A stretch of DNA of 64,000 nucleotides from Clostridium rhizosphaerae (GCF_016765585.1 NZ_JAESWC010000018.1:310001-374000); one strand, 5' to 3'. Counted from the stretch's first letter, positions 16,018 through 25,780 are shown. Translations and numbers: made by a program. The notes: generated by a model from the sequence alone, not told the origin.

Positions 16018-16914
16018 TTATATAAAATAAACATTTTCCTTAAAAAGAACTTTACCATCCTCAGTTTTATAATCTCTGCTGTCTTTTTTTATTATATTTT
16101 TCTCCCAAAGTTTGTTTAATACGTCTTCCAAGGCAATATCATAGTTTACAAATAATTTATCATTTTTTATATCCTCAGTGCTTAGAAAACAATCTTTTTC
16201 TCTCATATAATTTACTAATATTGAAGCTGTATTTCTTATATTGTCATCTATAGAACTTTCTATATATTCTACTGCTGCACTAATTGCTTTTGCAGTATCC
16301 TGCTTGTTAAAAAACAATTCATCCACACATCGTTTAAAATTATCATTTAAATTCATAGCCATTGTCATAGCATCTTTACTAATCATATATCCAGAATAGT
16401 TAACATGCAGCCTTGCGTAATTCTCAACACATTTTACAGCAGCTCCATAGGCAGTATATACACCATCATTTGAAAGATATTTTTTACAAATATCTATGCT
16501 TTTTAAAACCTTGCCTAGGTACACCATATTCCATCTCTCTCTATCTAAGTCCGGGTAATATCTTCCGCTATCATACTTTATGGTAATTTCCATATCCTTT
16601 GAAAAAACCAATCTAGAGGAAGAAAACATTCTATGCATGAAGCCTCCTCTTAAGTCCTCTTCATAGAGCTGTATAAACTTGTTCTTGCTCATAAGCTTTA
16701 TATGTACAGGTACCTGCTTTTCCTCTGTATATATATTTTTTATATTTGCTATTTTTTTATCTAGTATTACAAACAAATCAATGTCAGATTCATCCCACAA
16801 ATCTCCGGTAACCATACTTCCAAATACCATAACAGCTAAAACAGCTTCATTTGACTTAAGCCTATCTATTATACTGTTAAACGCTCTTTGGTATTGTATA
16901 ATAGTTCTTTCCAC
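16018..16914 (-). CDS. Nucleotidyltransferase-domain protein (pol beta-like)
   Basis: 298 residues. The N-terminal 110 residues show the minimal nucleotidyltransferase signature: GS at 32-33 with Asp44 and Asp46 in ESDIDLFV. The C-terminal 180 residues are helical and resemble the HEPN- or kanamycin-transferase-type companion domain. Members transfer a nucleotide to a small molecule, RNA or protein. It starts at GTG (16914), seven bases after AAGGAGG; an earlier in-frame GTG at 16920 overlaps the ribosome site. Not a two-gene MNT/HEPN toxin pair, because both parts lie in one chain. Substrate unknown. Confidence 0.75.
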   Translation of the reverse strand: MERTIIQYQRAFNSIIDRLKSNEAVLAVMVFGSMVTGDLWDESDIDLFVILDKKIANIKNIYTEEKQVPVHIKLMSKNKFIQLYEEDLRGGFMHRMFSSSRLVFSKDMEITIKYDSGRYYPDLDRERWNMVYLGKVLKSIDICKKYLSNDGVYTAYGAAVKCVENYARLHVNYSGYMISKDAMTMAMNLNDNFKRCVDELFFNKQDTAKAISAAVEYIESSIDDNIRNTASILVNYMREKDCFLSTEDIKNDKLFVNYDIALEDVLNKLWEKNIIKKDSRDYKTEDGKVLFKENVYFI

Positions 16915-17021
16915 AAACACCCCTCCTTATGAAAATTAAAATATAAAACTTATATTAATTATAATATAAATTGACATAAAAACAATACATTTCCTAGTTA
17001 CATGAATAAAAGCTTTCAATA

Positions 17022-17246
17022 TTATATAGATATTTTTTTTATTTGAACCTTTTCTTTATTATGACATGAATTGCACTTAAAAACATGGATACAATAATCA
17101 GATGAATCATTTATAGGCATATTTGCAGTATAATCATCTTGATAAACTTCTTGTGCTCTTCCTAGATCGGTCATCTCTACTCTACAGCTACTGCATATAT
17201 ATTTTTCAATACCAAGTTTATTACAATTAGGACAAACTACTTCCAT
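17022..17246 (-). CDS. Small zinc-ribbon protein
   Basis: 74 residues with three CXXC pairs: CPNC (5-8), CSSC (18-21) and CNSC (about 60-63), enough for one full ribbon plus a second half-site. The middle is acidic and polar. AGGAGG lies 7 bases before the ATG. It begins 21 bases after hflX and is likely co-transcribed with it. Function unknown; the ribbons suggest binding to nucleic acid or protein. Confidence 0.7.
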   Translation of the reverse strand: MEVVCPNCNKLGIEKYICSSCRVEMTDLGRAQEVYQDDYTANMPINDSSDYCIHVFKCNSCHNKEKVQIKKISI

Positions 17247-17267
17247 ATTAAAGCCTCCTGTTATTGA

Positions 17268-19052
17268 CTAATCGTTAGCTAAATATTTCTCACATTTATT
17301 AAAAACTTCATCATCAACTTGTGCTAAAATATAAGTTCCTTCTTCTTTAAACTCTTCCTCTAGAACCTTTGAGTTTCTATGTAAAAATGCTGCAGCTGAC
17401 TGATCACTATATGGAATTAAATATTGAGCCTTCCTTAAACTATATGGGAGAGCTTTTGAAACTTCATCAAGCAGAACATCAAGATTTATATTTTCTCTTG
17501 CTGATATTTCTATTATCTTCATATTCTTTAGGTTTTCTTTTAATTTATTAATATCCTCTTCACTCGCTTTGTCAACCTTGTTTAAAAGAATCAGAATAGG
17601 TTTGTCTATAGCTCCTAATTCTTTTAATACCATATTTACAGCCTCTATTTGTTCAAGGCTGCTTTCAGAGGATGCGTCTACAACGTGCAGAAGCAAATCG
17701 GAATAAACAACTTCTTCTAAAGTAGATTTAAAGGCTTCTACGAGATCATGAGGGAGTTTTCTTACAAATCCAACAGTATCACTAAGTGTTATAGGTCTGT
17801 TATCAAGCAAGACTATGGCTCTTGTAGTTATATCAAGTGTAGCAAAAAGCATATCTGCCTCAAATACTTTTTCCTTAACTACCGCATCCTTTGGCATAGC
17901 TATATCGCAAAGTTTATTCCTGAGTGTAGACTTTCCTGCGTTAGTATACCCAACCAGTGAAACCTTAGGAATCTCGTTTCGTCTTTCTCTTTGCGTCTCT
18001 CTGTGCTTTCTTATCTTTAGAAGTTCGCTATTGAGGTCGTATAGTCTTTCCTTTATATGCCTTCTGTCAACTTCAAGCTTCTTCTCTCCAGGACCTCTTG
18101 TTCCAATTCCTCCTCCAGTTCTAGAAAGTACGCTCCCAAGCCCCATAAGTCTTGGAAGTCTATATTTTAACTGTGCAAGTTCAACTTGAATTTTAGCTTC
18201 TCTGCTTTTTGCTCTCTTGGCAAAAATATCTAATATTAAAGTTGTTCTGTCTATTACTTTTGCTCCAGTAAGCTCTTCAAGATTTCTTACCTGAGAACCA
18301 GTAAGCTCATCGTCAAAAATTATTAAATTAGCCTTTAAAGCCTGCCTTAGCATAGCAATTTCTTCAAGCTTTCCTTTTCCAACGTAAAAAGTAGTATCCA
18401 TTTTGCTTTTTTTCTGAAGAACCTTATAAATTACATTAACTTCACAAGCTCTTGCAAGCTCCGAAAGTTCTTCTAAGCTTTCATCACTTTCTATTCCAAC
18501 TATTATAGCTCTCTCGCTGTTATCTTCTTCTATATTGCTTAATTTAAGCTGACTTTCCAAATAGTTTACTTTATCTAAAAAGTCTACTTTTATAGCTTCT
18601 TCAATTGCCATAGGCCCGATACTTTCCGAAACTAGAATATCATTTTCTATGGTACAAAATCCTACTGTTGCTTCGTTACATTTTCCGTTTTCTTCAGCTA
18701 TTGCCACTATACAATCCAGCTTCAATTTTAATAAGGCTGAAAGATCCAATGCTGAAAGCTGAGATATTCCGTTAGGATGAGTATGTATTATCCTAATTCC
18801 TGAAAGCTTTTTCTCTTTTATATCAACAAGCGGTACATCCACAGTTGTACTATCTCCTACTGCAATACTTGTAACTCTTCCCTTTCTATCTATTGCAGCA
18901 CTGATTTCTCTACCTATTTGATTAGTAACATCACACAATACGGAAGACAGATCTATAGGAAAAATAGTTTGTTTATCGACTTTTAAATCATAGAGACTTT
19001 CGAGTTTATCTAATACAGAATTTCTTATCCCCTCAATATTTCCAAATATCAT
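17268..19052 (-). CDS. hflX: Ribosome-associated GTPase HflX with JAMM-like N-terminal domain
   Basis: 594 residues, against about 410-430 for the common form. Residues 1-180 are an extension with HTHPNG at 90-95, Ser100 and Asp103, the HXHP-X(n)-S-X2-D spacing of JAB/MPN (RadC-like) metal-binding domains. The typical HflX domain follows ([45 protein letters not shown]). The GTPase domain has [14 protein letters not shown] and NKVD. HflX splits stalled or idle 70S ribosomes after stress. ATG after TGGAG. Whether the extension is an active peptidase is not known. Confidence 0.92.
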   Translation of the reverse strand: MIFGNIEGIRNSVLDKLESLYDLKVDKQTIFPIDLSSVLCDVTNQIGREISAAIDRKGRVTSIAVGDSTTVDVPLVDIKEKKLSGIRIIHTHPNGISQLSALDLSALLKLKLDCIVAIAEENGKCNEATVGFCTIENDILVSESIGPMAIEEAIKVDFLDKVNYLESQLKLSNIEEDNSERAIIVGIESDESLEELSELARACEVNVIYKVLQKKSKMDTTFYVGKGKLEEIAMLRQALKANLIIFDDELTGSQVRNLEELTGAKVIDRTTLILDIFAKRAKSREAKIQVELAQLKYRLPRLMGLGSVLSRTGGGIGTRGPGEKKLEVDRRHIKERLYDLNSELLKIRKHRETQRERRNEIPKVSLVGYTNAGKSTLRNKLCDIAMPKDAVVKEKVFEADMLFATLDITTRAIVLLDNRPITLSDTVGFVRKLPHDLVEAFKSTLEEVVYSDLLLHVVDASSESSLEQIEAVNMVLKELGAIDKPILILLNKVDKASEEDINKLKENLKNMKIIEISARENINLDVLLDEVSKALPYSLRKAQYLIPYSDQSAAAFLHRNSKVLEEEFKEEGTYILAQVDDEVFNKCEKYLAND

Positions 19053-19160
19053 TATATCAACTCCATTTATTTTTTGTTTCTATATATATACTTGACAACT
19101 TTCATATAATTTTATACTATTAAAACAATATTGTAAATATCTACGATTTGGAGGCTTACA

Positions 19161-19685
19161 ATGGATAATAAAAAAAGAAATATTATCATAACTAAGGAAC
19201 AAATAGAAAATAGAATTAGTGAATTGGGTGCTGAAATTTCAAATGATTATGAAGGTAAAAACCTTTATGTTTTATCACTTCTAAGAGGAAGCTTTATTTT
19301 TGCTGCTGATTTGGTTAGACATATTACTGTACCTACAAAGATCGGTTTTATGACAACATCAAGTTATGGTCACAGCGAGCAAAGCTCAGGCAGTGTTAAG
19401 GTTATTAATGATATTCCTGATAATATCGAGGGTTATGATGTCTTAATAGTTGACGATATTGTAGATACTGGCATAACAATGCAGTTCGTTGCTGAGCATG
19501 TAAAGTCTTTAGGTGCAAGAAGTGTTAATTGCTGTGTTCTTTTAGATAAGCCTGATAGAAGAAAAGTTGATATCACACCTGATTACTGCTGTTTTCAAAT
19601 TGCTGATGTATTCGTTGTTGGTTACGGATTAAATTATGGCGACTACTATAGAAATGTTCCTTATGTATTTAATTGGGAAGATTAA
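19161..19685 (+). CDS. hpt: Hypoxanthine phosphoribosyltransferase
   Basis: 174 residues. The type I phosphoribosyltransferase signature VLIVDDIVDTGITM (94-107) binds PRPP, and SLLRGSFIFAADL forms the early conserved loop. The enzyme makes IMP and GMP from hypoxanthine and guanine, so it would use the bases brought in by the riboswitch-controlled permease at 7.1-8.5 kb. ATG after TTGGAGG. Monocistronic, with a terminator shared with the convergent yunB gene. No purine riboswitch is seen in its own short leader. Confidence 0.93.
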   Translation: MDNKKRNIIITKEQIENRISELGAEISNDYEGKNLYVLSLLRGSFIFAADLVRHITVPTKIGFMTTSSYGHSEQSSGSVKVINDIPDNIEGYDVLIVDDIVDTGITMQFVAEHVKSLGARSVNCCVLLDKPDRRKVDITPDYCCFQIADVFVVGYGLNYGDYYRNVPYVFNWED

Positions 19686-19699
19686 TCACATTTTAAATA

Positions 19700-19727
19700 A
19701 AAATCTGCCGCTTTTATGGCAGATTTT
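19700..19727. terminator. Bidirectional terminator between hpt and yunB
   Basis: AAAATCTGCC / GGCAGATTTT forms a 10-bp stem with an 8-base loop; TTTATTTT follows on the plus strand and AAAATG on the other side. The yunB stop codon lies in the loop. Confidence 0.85.
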
Positions 19728-20382
19728 TATTTTGCTCATTAATCTTATATCCCGCTCCATTTAAGTCTAAGTTTATGGATGTATCTGGTGTCTTTCCCAC
19801 AATTATAGTTTCTGATATAGGGACTTCACTTTTTACTTCTATGTCATCTTTTTTTGTAGGAATTATAATTCTTACTTTAGCATATACTTGTACATATATT
19901 TTATGTCTGGTTTGGTTTATTCCTGCACTTTCAAATTCAGATTGATATTTTGTTTCTATGTACCCTATAGGCTCCATTTTTACAGATACATCTGGTCCTA
20001 TATTTGCCAAGATATTATTATTAAAAATATATCCTATTGGCACTTTTATACCTATATGTCCTAAAGCTTTAAGTTCCTTTTGAGAATTCAAAGCTACATC
20101 ACTTGCTATTTTGCTCATCTTAAGCGTATCTGCCTTAAGCATAGATATATTTCCATGTTCATCTTTTTCTACTTTTATAATATCATCATAATTAAACTGT
20201 TTTGAGTACTCCTTTAATATTGATGTATTTATGATTTCCATAGACTTTGCTCTCATTTCTGCATCTGCCACCGCCATAACCGTTGGTGTTACAACTTTAT
20301 CTAATATATAAATAAAAATATTAAAGAAAGCTACTACCAATAGTAATCCTAAAACTATTTTTATTTTGGTATTTCTTCTAAT
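19714..20382 (-). CDS. yunB: Sporulation protein YunB
   Basis: About 222 residues in the reading used here. A basic head (RRNTKIKI), one membrane helix (VLGLLLVVAFFNIFIYIL), then an extracytoplasmic domain with the YunB pattern MAVADAEMRAKSMEIINTSI near the membrane and VPISETIIVGKTPDTSINL near the end. In Bacillus yunB is made in the mother cell under SigE; its molecular role is unclear. The start is uncertain. ATT at 20382 follows GAGGTG at five bases and gives the basic head seen in relatives; the alternative is TTG at 20340 after AGGA, which would cut off the basic head and part of the helix. Confidence 0.82.
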   Translation of the reverse strand: MRRNTKIKIVLGLLLVVAFFNIFIYILDKVVTPTVMAVADAEMRAKSMEIINTSILKEYSKQFNYDDIIKVEKDEHGNISMLKADTLKMSKIASDVALNSQKELKALGHIGIKVPIGYIFNNNILANIGPDVSVKMEPIGYIETKYQSEFESAGINQTRHKIYVQVYAKVRIIIPTKKDDIEVKSEVPISETIIVGKTPDTSINLDLNGAGYKINEQNKNLP

Positions 20383-20598
20383 ATTAACACCTCATTTCAA
20401 TTTTATATTCCCTTTTCAATTAATCATTAGTATAATCTATTATATACTCGTAGCTTTAATCACAACTTCCGAATATATTTTTGATTTTTGGGAATATTTG
20501 TAATATAATAATATTTATATAAAATATTGCTATATTTATGATAAAATTATATTTGGACGAGCGTTCTTTATTAGAAAGTACTCAAGGAGGCTTCACAT

Positions 20599-23076
20599 AT
20601 GGAAGAAGAGAAAAATACGAAACGAAAAAATATAAAGAAAAAAAGAAAGGGGTTTAAAATATTTAAAATCATAATATTTACATTTTTAAGTATTATAATT
20701 TTAGCAGGTGTAGCAGGTGCAGGTGTAGTTTTAGCTATAGTTAAAACCGCTCCGCCTTTAGACGTAGATCAAATACTAACCTTAAATGAACCTTCAACTA
20801 TATATGATAATAAAAATCAATATATAGATGCGGTTGCAACAAGGGAAAAAAGAGATGTAATCTCTATTAATGATGTCCCTAAAAATTTATCCAATGCCTT
20901 TATAAGTATTGAAGATGAGAGATTCGAAAAACATAATGGTATTGACTATCAAAGAATTGCAGGAGTTATCTACATAGACATACTTAATAAGCTTAAAGGA
21001 AAAAGTTCACTTCAAGGTGCTTCTACTATAACTCAACAGGTTGTTAGAAATACAATGCTTACTAACATCGAAAATGAAAAAAGCTTTAAGGAATCTGCTA
21101 CTAGAAAAATCCGAGAAATGTACTTATCTCTTGAATTAGAGAAGAAATTATCAAAGCCGCAAATACTTGAGGCCTATATGAACACAATACCTTTTGCAGG
21201 AACAGTATATGGTGTAGAGGCTGCTTCTAATTACTATTTTAATAAGCCTGCTAAAGATCTAACCTTGCTTCAGTGTGCTTATATAGCTGGTCTTCCTCAG
21301 AGTCCGACTAGATATAATGCTTTTTCTGATAGCGCTAAAAAAGATCCTTCTGTATACTTAACTAGAACAAAGTCAGTACTAACAATGATGTATAAAAATA
21401 ATTATATTTCAAAAGCTGACTATGATAAGGCAGTAAGCGAACTAAATCCGAAAAACTTAGCCTTTAATCAAGCATCAACTGCTAGTAAAAACAGGTTAAA
21501 TTATGAATGGTTTGCACTTCCAGCCATTGAACAGATAAAAAAAGATATGCAAAGCCAATATCATTACAGTGAAACAGAAATAGATAATCTATTAATGTAT
21601 GGCGGACTTAAAATTTATACAACAATGGATAGATCTCTTCAAGATTCAGTGCAGCAAATTATAAATGATAGCAAAAATATAGGTTCTGATACTCCACAAG
21701 CTGCAGCAGTTTTAATGGACTACCATACAGGTGAGGTTAAAGCGATTGTAGGCGGAAGGGGTGAGCAGCCTGCTCGTTCTTTTAATAGAGCAGCTTATAA
21801 TGGCTCCAAGAGCTTTTTAAAACCAGTTGGTTCTTCAATTAAACCTCTCACTGTATACTCTGCAGCGATAGATTCTAAACAAGCTACTGCGGCAACTGCA
21901 GTAGAAGATTCTCCAATAGGTTCAGATATTAGAAAGGCATGGCCTTATTGGGATCCTAAAAATGATGAGCCGACTCATTTTAGAGGATATATTACTCTAA
22001 GAGAAGCAATGAAGTATTCTGTAAACTTAGTTGCGATTAAAGAGGAATTTAATATAGGTATTAAAACTGGAATATCTTATGGTGAGAAATACGGATTAAC
22101 TTTTAATAATAATGATAAAACAAGTTTAGCTGCACTTTCATTAGGAGAATTAAATAATGGTGCAAATCCACTTATTATGGCAGCTGCTTTCGGAACCTTT
22201 GGCAATAACGGAATGTATACTGATCCGAGGCTTTATACAAAGGTTGTAGATAGAAGAGGAGTAACTATTCTTGAAAGCAAAACTTCAAATCGTAAAGTTA
22301 TATCTCCTCAAAGTGCGTATATAACCTATGATATGTTAAAAGGACCTGTTAACGGAGGTACTGGAACACGTGCTAAATTTGGCTCTATGCCTGCTGCAGG
22401 TAAAACTGGTACAACTGCTGATAGAAAAGAAGTCTGGTTTAATGGTTTAACTCCTTATTTTTCTGCATCTGTTTGGATTGGTAATGATACTCCTGCTGTA
22501 CTTCCAAAGGGTATAAGCAGTGGTACGTCTGCATATGTTTGGGGAAAAATAATGGCAATTGCAAATAAGGATTTACCAGTAACTGATGTAGAGAGACCTT
22601 CCGGAATAGTGGCTGTACCTGTGTGCAGAGATTCCGGGAAAATACCAACTGATCTATGCTCAAAGGATCCAAGAGGAAGTCGAGTGTATACTGAGTTATT
22701 TATTGATGGTACTCAACCGACTACTTTATGTGATGTGCATGTAGAAGCTTCTATAAATAAATCTAATGGCAAAATAGCTAATGAAAATACACCAAAAGAT
22801 TTATTAGAAAAAAGAATATTTATAAAGAGAGATTATAAACCATCTGTTCATTTAGATGATGAAGCTTATGTGCTTCCAACAGAAGTTGATGATACAAAAC
22901 CAGCTCCACCTGTTCAAACTCCTGTTGATCAAGGTAATACAAATACTAACACTCAAACTAATAATGGCAATAATACTGGTAATAATACTGGTGGTAACAC
23001 TCAAACTAATACTAATCAAACTCCTACCTCAAATGGTAACCCAGCAGACCAGCCTGGAAAAAATACAAATAATTAA
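20599..23076 (+). CDS. Class A penicillin-binding protein (PBP1A type)
   Basis: 825 residues. A Lys/Arg-rich cytoplasmic head, membrane helix at 23-47, GT51 glycosyltransferase domain (catalytic Glu105 in EDERF; STITQQVVRN at 142-151) and a transpeptidase domain with Ser412-X2-Lys415, SVN 474-476 and KTGT 602-605. It polymerises and cross-links peptidoglycan outside the membrane. The last 60 residues are almost wholly Asn, Thr, Gln and Gly, a flexible extracellular tail common in clostridial PBPs. AAGGAGG precedes the ATG. Monocistronic with a terminator. Confidence 0.93.
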   Translation: MEEEKNTKRKNIKKKRKGFKIFKIIIFTFLSIIILAGVAGAGVVLAIVKTAPPLDVDQILTLNEPSTIYDNKNQYIDAVATREKRDVISINDVPKNLSNAFISIEDERFEKHNGIDYQRIAGVIYIDILNKLKGKSSLQGASTITQQVVRNTMLTNIENEKSFKESATRKIREMYLSLELEKKLSKPQILEAYMNTIPFAGTVYGVEAASNYYFNKPAKDLTLLQCAYIAGLPQSPTRYNAFSDSAKKDPSVYLTRTKSVLTMMYKNNYISKADYDKAVSELNPKNLAFNQASTASKNRLNYEWFALPAIEQIKKDMQSQYHYSETEIDNLLMYGGLKIYTTMDRSLQDSVQQIINDSKNIGSDTPQAAAVLMDYHTGEVKAIVGGRGEQPARSFNRAAYNGSKSFLKPVGSSIKPLTVYSAAIDSKQATAATAVEDSPIGSDIRKAWPYWDPKNDEPTHFRGYITLREAMKYSVNLVAIKEEFNIGIKTGISYGEKYGLTFNNNDKTSLAALSLGELNNGANPLIMAAAFGTFGNNGMYTDPRLYTKVVDRRGVTILESKTSNRKVISPQSAYITYDMLKGPVNGGTGTRAKFGSMPAAGKTGTTADRKEVWFNGLTPYFSASVWIGNDTPAVLPKGISSGTSAYVWGKIMAIANKDLPVTDVERPSGIVAVPVCRDSGKIPTDLCSKDPRGSRVYTELFIDGTQPTTLCDVHVEASINKSNGKIANENTPKDLLEKRIFIKRDYKPSVHLDDEAYVLPTEVDDTKPAPPVQTPVDQGNTNTNTQTNNGNNTGNNTGGNTQTNTNQTPTSNGNPADQPGKNTNN

Positions 23077-23103
23077 GTCCCTCATTAGTTTATAACTATA
23101 TTC

Positions 23104-23136
23104 AAAAAGGAAGTGATGCAAAGTCACTTCCTTTTT
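23104..23136. terminator. Bidirectional terminator between the PBP gene and the spoVA operon
   Basis: A perfect 13-bp stem, AAAAAGGAAGTGA / TCACTTCCTTTTT, with a 7-base loop. Its last base touches the stop codon of the convergent spoVAEA gene. Confidence 0.88.
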
Positions 23137-23708
23137 TATGAAAAATTAGTAAGCTCCTTATTATAGTTTTTTATTATTTCATCCATAGCTTTAGAAATGA
23201 TAGGTGCTCCGATTGTTATATTATCTTTTCCATCCATTTTGCCAGGGTCGCCAATCCCAACTATATATTTAACTTTCATTGAAGAAAGCATATTAACAGT
23301 GTCACCTTTAAGTAACCTATTAAGCAAAGCATTTCCATACTTATCTACTGCTTTATTTATTATGTTGCCATACTTATCTATTGAACAATCTACCATAACT
23401 CCTTTAGCTTTAGCGGTGTTAGAAGCAACTGCTACAATGCCTATAACTTCAATACCTTCATCCTTCATAATTTTATACATTACTTTCTCACCATAGCCCA
23501 TACCTATGTCTCCCCTATCATCAACCATCACTACTACAGGATCATACTTTGCTATTTTGATTAACTCTATTATTTTTTCTCCGCTTAGTATAGTAGGATT
23601 GCCTGCTGATAAAGATATGCATCGTCCTCCAATGTTTCTTGCAGCTTCTTCAACTGCATTTTTCGCTATATCATCTCCATCGGTAACAATAATAACTCTT
23701 CGCTTCAA
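23136..23708 (-). CDS. spoVAEA: Stage V sporulation protein AEA
   Basis: 190 residues, soluble. VTDGDDIAKNAVEEAARNIGG at the N-terminus and MVDDRGDIGMGYGEKVM in the middle are typical of SpoVAEA. It is a non-membrane member of the SpoVA system that carries dipicolinic acid into and out of the spore. It is last of four genes. It starts at TTG (23708), eight bases after AAGGAG; the in-frame GTG at 23717 overlaps that site. The spoVAE stop at 23714 is six bases before, so translation may be coupled. Confidence 0.88.
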   Translation of the reverse strand: MKRRVIIVTDGDDIAKNAVEEAARNIGGRCISLSAGNPTILSGEKIIELIKIAKYDPVVVMVDDRGDIGMGYGEKVMYKIMKDEGIEVIGIVAVASNTAKAKGVMVDCSIDKYGNIINKAVDKYGNALLNRLLKGDTVNMLSSMKVKYIVGIGDPGKMDGKDNITIGAPIISKAMDEIIKNYNKELTNFS

Positions 23709-23713
23709 AACCG

Positions 23714-24070
23714 TCACTCCTTCGTCTTAGGATTAAAAAGAAGTGCCATTAGATATCCAAATATGATAGCCCCTGTTATTCCTCCTGCGGTACCTTTTAT
23801 TCCTCCAGTAAATGCTCCTAGTAATCCACTCTTATCAACCTCTTTGATAACTCCTTTTGCTAATGCATAACCAAAACCCGGCAATGGTACAGTAGCTCCT
23901 GCTTTCCCTAATTTCACTATAGGTTCATACACATTTAATGCTCCTAATATTACTCCTAAAGTAACAAAGGTAACCAAAATTCTAGCAGGTGTCAGTTTAG
24001 TTTTATCAATAAGTATTTGAGCTATTACACAAAATATTCCTCCTACAATAAAGGCATTAACATAGTCCAT
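23714..24070 (-). CDS. spoVAE: Stage V sporulation protein AE (membrane)
   Basis: 118 residues with three to four membrane helices. Conserved parts are the N-terminal AFIVGGIFCVIAQILID, the central GATVPLPGFGYALAKG and the C-terminal GGITGAIIFGYLMALLF. It is a paralogue of SpoVAC, as the shared GGI/L-C-VGQ and G-VPITGF patterns show. With SpoVAC and SpoVAD it forms the minimal dipicolinate channel in the spore inner membrane. AAAGGAGAG precedes the ATG. Confidence 0.92.
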   Translation of the reverse strand: MDYVNAFIVGGIFCVIAQILIDKTKLTPARILVTFVTLGVILGALNVYEPIVKLGKAGATVPLPGFGYALAKGVIKEVDKSGLLGAFTGGIKGTAGGITGAIIFGYLMALLFNPKTKE

Positions 24071-24140
24071 TATTTAGCTCTCCTTTCTGTAATAATATTT
24101 TAAATACAAATTACCTGAGTTCTCATTTAATTATTTATGT

Positions 24141-25148
24141 TTATATTTCAACTGCAACAGCATGAGCGATTCCAGGTATATTAAGACCTTGAAAACAGGA
24201 GGTAGAACTTAATAATGCTCCAGTTGATACAAGAAGAACCCTCTTAAATTTTCCATTTAACATATTTTTGTAAATATATCCGCAATCTACTACAGCCGAA
24301 CATCCACAGCCGCTTCCACCTGAATTCGTTTTTTGCCTTTCATGCTCAAAAATTTCATCACCGCAGTCTATATAGTTGTCTTTTAATTCAAATCCATGCT
24401 CTAGAAGGAGTTCTTTTGTAATTCTTTTACCTACCTTACCAAGATCTCCTGTGGCAATAATATCATAGTAATCCGGAGTTCTTCCTGTGTCTCTTAAATG
24501 CTGTGCTATAGTATCTACCGCTGCAGGTGCCATAGCTTCTCCCATATTATTGACATCGTTCACTCCATAATCTTTTACCTTTCCCATTGTTACATAGCTT
24601 ATATATGGAAAGTTTCCTTCTCTTCCAAGAAGCATAGCACCAGAACCAGTTACAGTCCACTGAGCAGTGGGAGGTCTTTGACTTCCATATTCTAATGGAA
24701 ATCTAAATTGCCTCTCTGCAGAAGAAAAATGTGAAGATGTAGCTGCAATAACATGATTTGCATAACCTCCATCTATCATTAATGATCCCATAGCCAATGA
24801 TTCTGTCATTGTTGAACAGGCCCCAAAGAGTCCAATAAATGGAATATCCATATCCTTAGCTGCAAAACAAGCTGAAGTTAATTGGTTTAACAAGTCTCCT
24901 GCCAGTAGATAATCTATATTTTCTTCTTTGAAATTAGCTTTTTTTATAACTTCATTTACAGCGGTATACATCATGCTGCTTTCAGCTTTTTCATAAGTAT
25001 CCTTTCCATTCAAATCATCTTCTAATATAATGTCAAAATAATCTTTTAATGGTCCTTCACCTTCCTTAGGACCAACAATACTTGCTGTTGCAATTATCCT
25101 TGGCTTGCTTGGGGTTTCTATAGTCTGCTTTCCTACCCTTTTATTCAA
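24141..25148 (-). CDS. spoVAD: Stage V sporulation protein AD
   Basis: 335 residues with a thiolase/ketosynthase-like fold (FIGLFGACSTMTESLAMGSLM holds the nucleophile-elbow Cys position). SpoVAD is the soluble subunit of the SpoVA channel and binds dipicolinic acid directly in Bacillus. Tail IPGIAHAVAVEI is typical. The likely start is TTG at 25148, six bases after AGGTG; the longer frame from GTG 25157 lacks a ribosome site. It begins nine bases after spoVAC. Confidence 0.94.
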   Translation of the reverse strand: MNKRVGKQTIETPSKPRIIATASIVGPKEGEGPLKDYFDIILEDDLNGKDTYEKAESSMMYTAVNEVIKKANFKEENIDYLLAGDLLNQLTSACFAAKDMDIPFIGLFGACSTMTESLAMGSLMIDGGYANHVIAATSSHFSSAERQFRFPLEYGSQRPPTAQWTVTGSGAMLLGREGNFPYISYVTMGKVKDYGVNDVNNMGEAMAPAAVDTIAQHLRDTGRTPDYYDIIATGDLGKVGKRITKELLLEHGFELKDNYIDCGDEIFEHERQKTNSGGSGCGCSAVVDCGYIYKNMLNGKFKRVLLVSTGALLSSTSCFQGLNIPGIAHAVAVEI

Positions 25149-25157
25149 TATTATCAC

Positions 25158-25607
25158 CTACTTTGAAATATAGTATATAATTCCTACGATTACAGAAGAT
25201 CCAATTCCATAAACTAGAACCGGCCCCGCAATTGTAAACATTTTTGCAGCTACACCAAATATAAATCCCTCTCTTTTAAATTCCATAGCTGGGGATACGA
25301 TTGAATTCGCAAAACCAGTTATTGGTACCAAGCTTCCTGCACCTGCAAAAGCTGCTAATTTATCATAAATCCCTATACCGGTTAATAAGGCTCCTATAAA
25401 TACCATAATAATAGATACCCATCCTGAAACATCATCCTTAGGTAATCCAAGTTTCATAAAATAATTGTTAAAAAACTGACCTACATCGCATATTAATCCA
25501 CCTATTATAAAAGCACGAATACAATTTCTAAGCAAATGTGATGTTGGCCTTACTTCAGAAGATATCTCTTTAAATTTCTGCTTCATTTTTTCGTCTTTTT
25601 TATTCAT
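25158..25607 (-). CDS. spoVAC: Stage V sporulation protein AC
   Basis: 149 residues. A basic head (NKKDEKMKQKFKEI), then four membrane helices with RAFIIGGLICDVGQFF and AGSLVPITGFANSIVSPAMEFKREG-type segments, typical of SpoVAC, the mechanosensitive membrane subunit of the dipicolinate channel. It is first in the operon spoVAC-spoVAD-spoVAE-spoVAEA. The ATG at 25607 is set by AAGGAAG at eight bases; the in-frame GTG at 25616 lies too close to it. In Bacillus the operon is read by SigG in the forespore; I could not identify a convincing SigG promoter here. Confidence 0.94.
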   Translation of the reverse strand: MNKKDEKMKQKFKEISSEVRPTSHLLRNCIRAFIIGGLICDVGQFFNNYFMKLGLPKDDVSGWVSIIMVFIGALLTGIGIYDKLAAFAGAGSLVPITGFANSIVSPAMEFKREGFIFGVAAKMFTIAGPVLVYGIGSSVIVGIIYYISK

Positions 25608-25664
25608 CAAAGCCACTTCCTTAAATTTTAGTTATTACTTCAAGTTTTATTTTATGCAAAATAA

Positions 25665-25686
25665 AATCCGTTATTCAAAACGGATT
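25665..25686 (-). terminator. Terminator-like hairpin in front of spoVAC
   Basis: On the minus strand AATCCGTT / AACGGATT (8 bp perfect, 6-base loop) is followed by TTATTTTG. It lies about 95 bases after the sigF terminator and 58 bases before the spoVAC start. It could be a second stop for sigF transcripts or part of the spoVAC leader. Confidence 0.55.
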
Positions 25687-25780
25687 ATCTTAAAATAATT
25701 GATTGCTTGCAAAAAATAGCTTGACACGCGAATCACAAATTTTTATTCAAATATTTCTTCATAAAATGGAAATAAATAAT

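Noticed and set aside
16018-16914. Possible MNT/HEPN toxin-antitoxin pair
   Set aside because: The nucleotidyltransferase and helical parts are in one protein, and no small partner gene adjoins except a zinc-ribbon gene after a gap.
17004-17020. Shared string TTCCTAGTTACATG near 16990 and CTAGTTACATGG at 11941
   Set aside because: Too short, no wider similarity around either site.
25690-25780. Candidate SigG promoter for spoVA (GAATAA with CAAGCTA)
   Set aside because: The spacing is about 20 bases, too long for SigG, and the -10 matches poorly.
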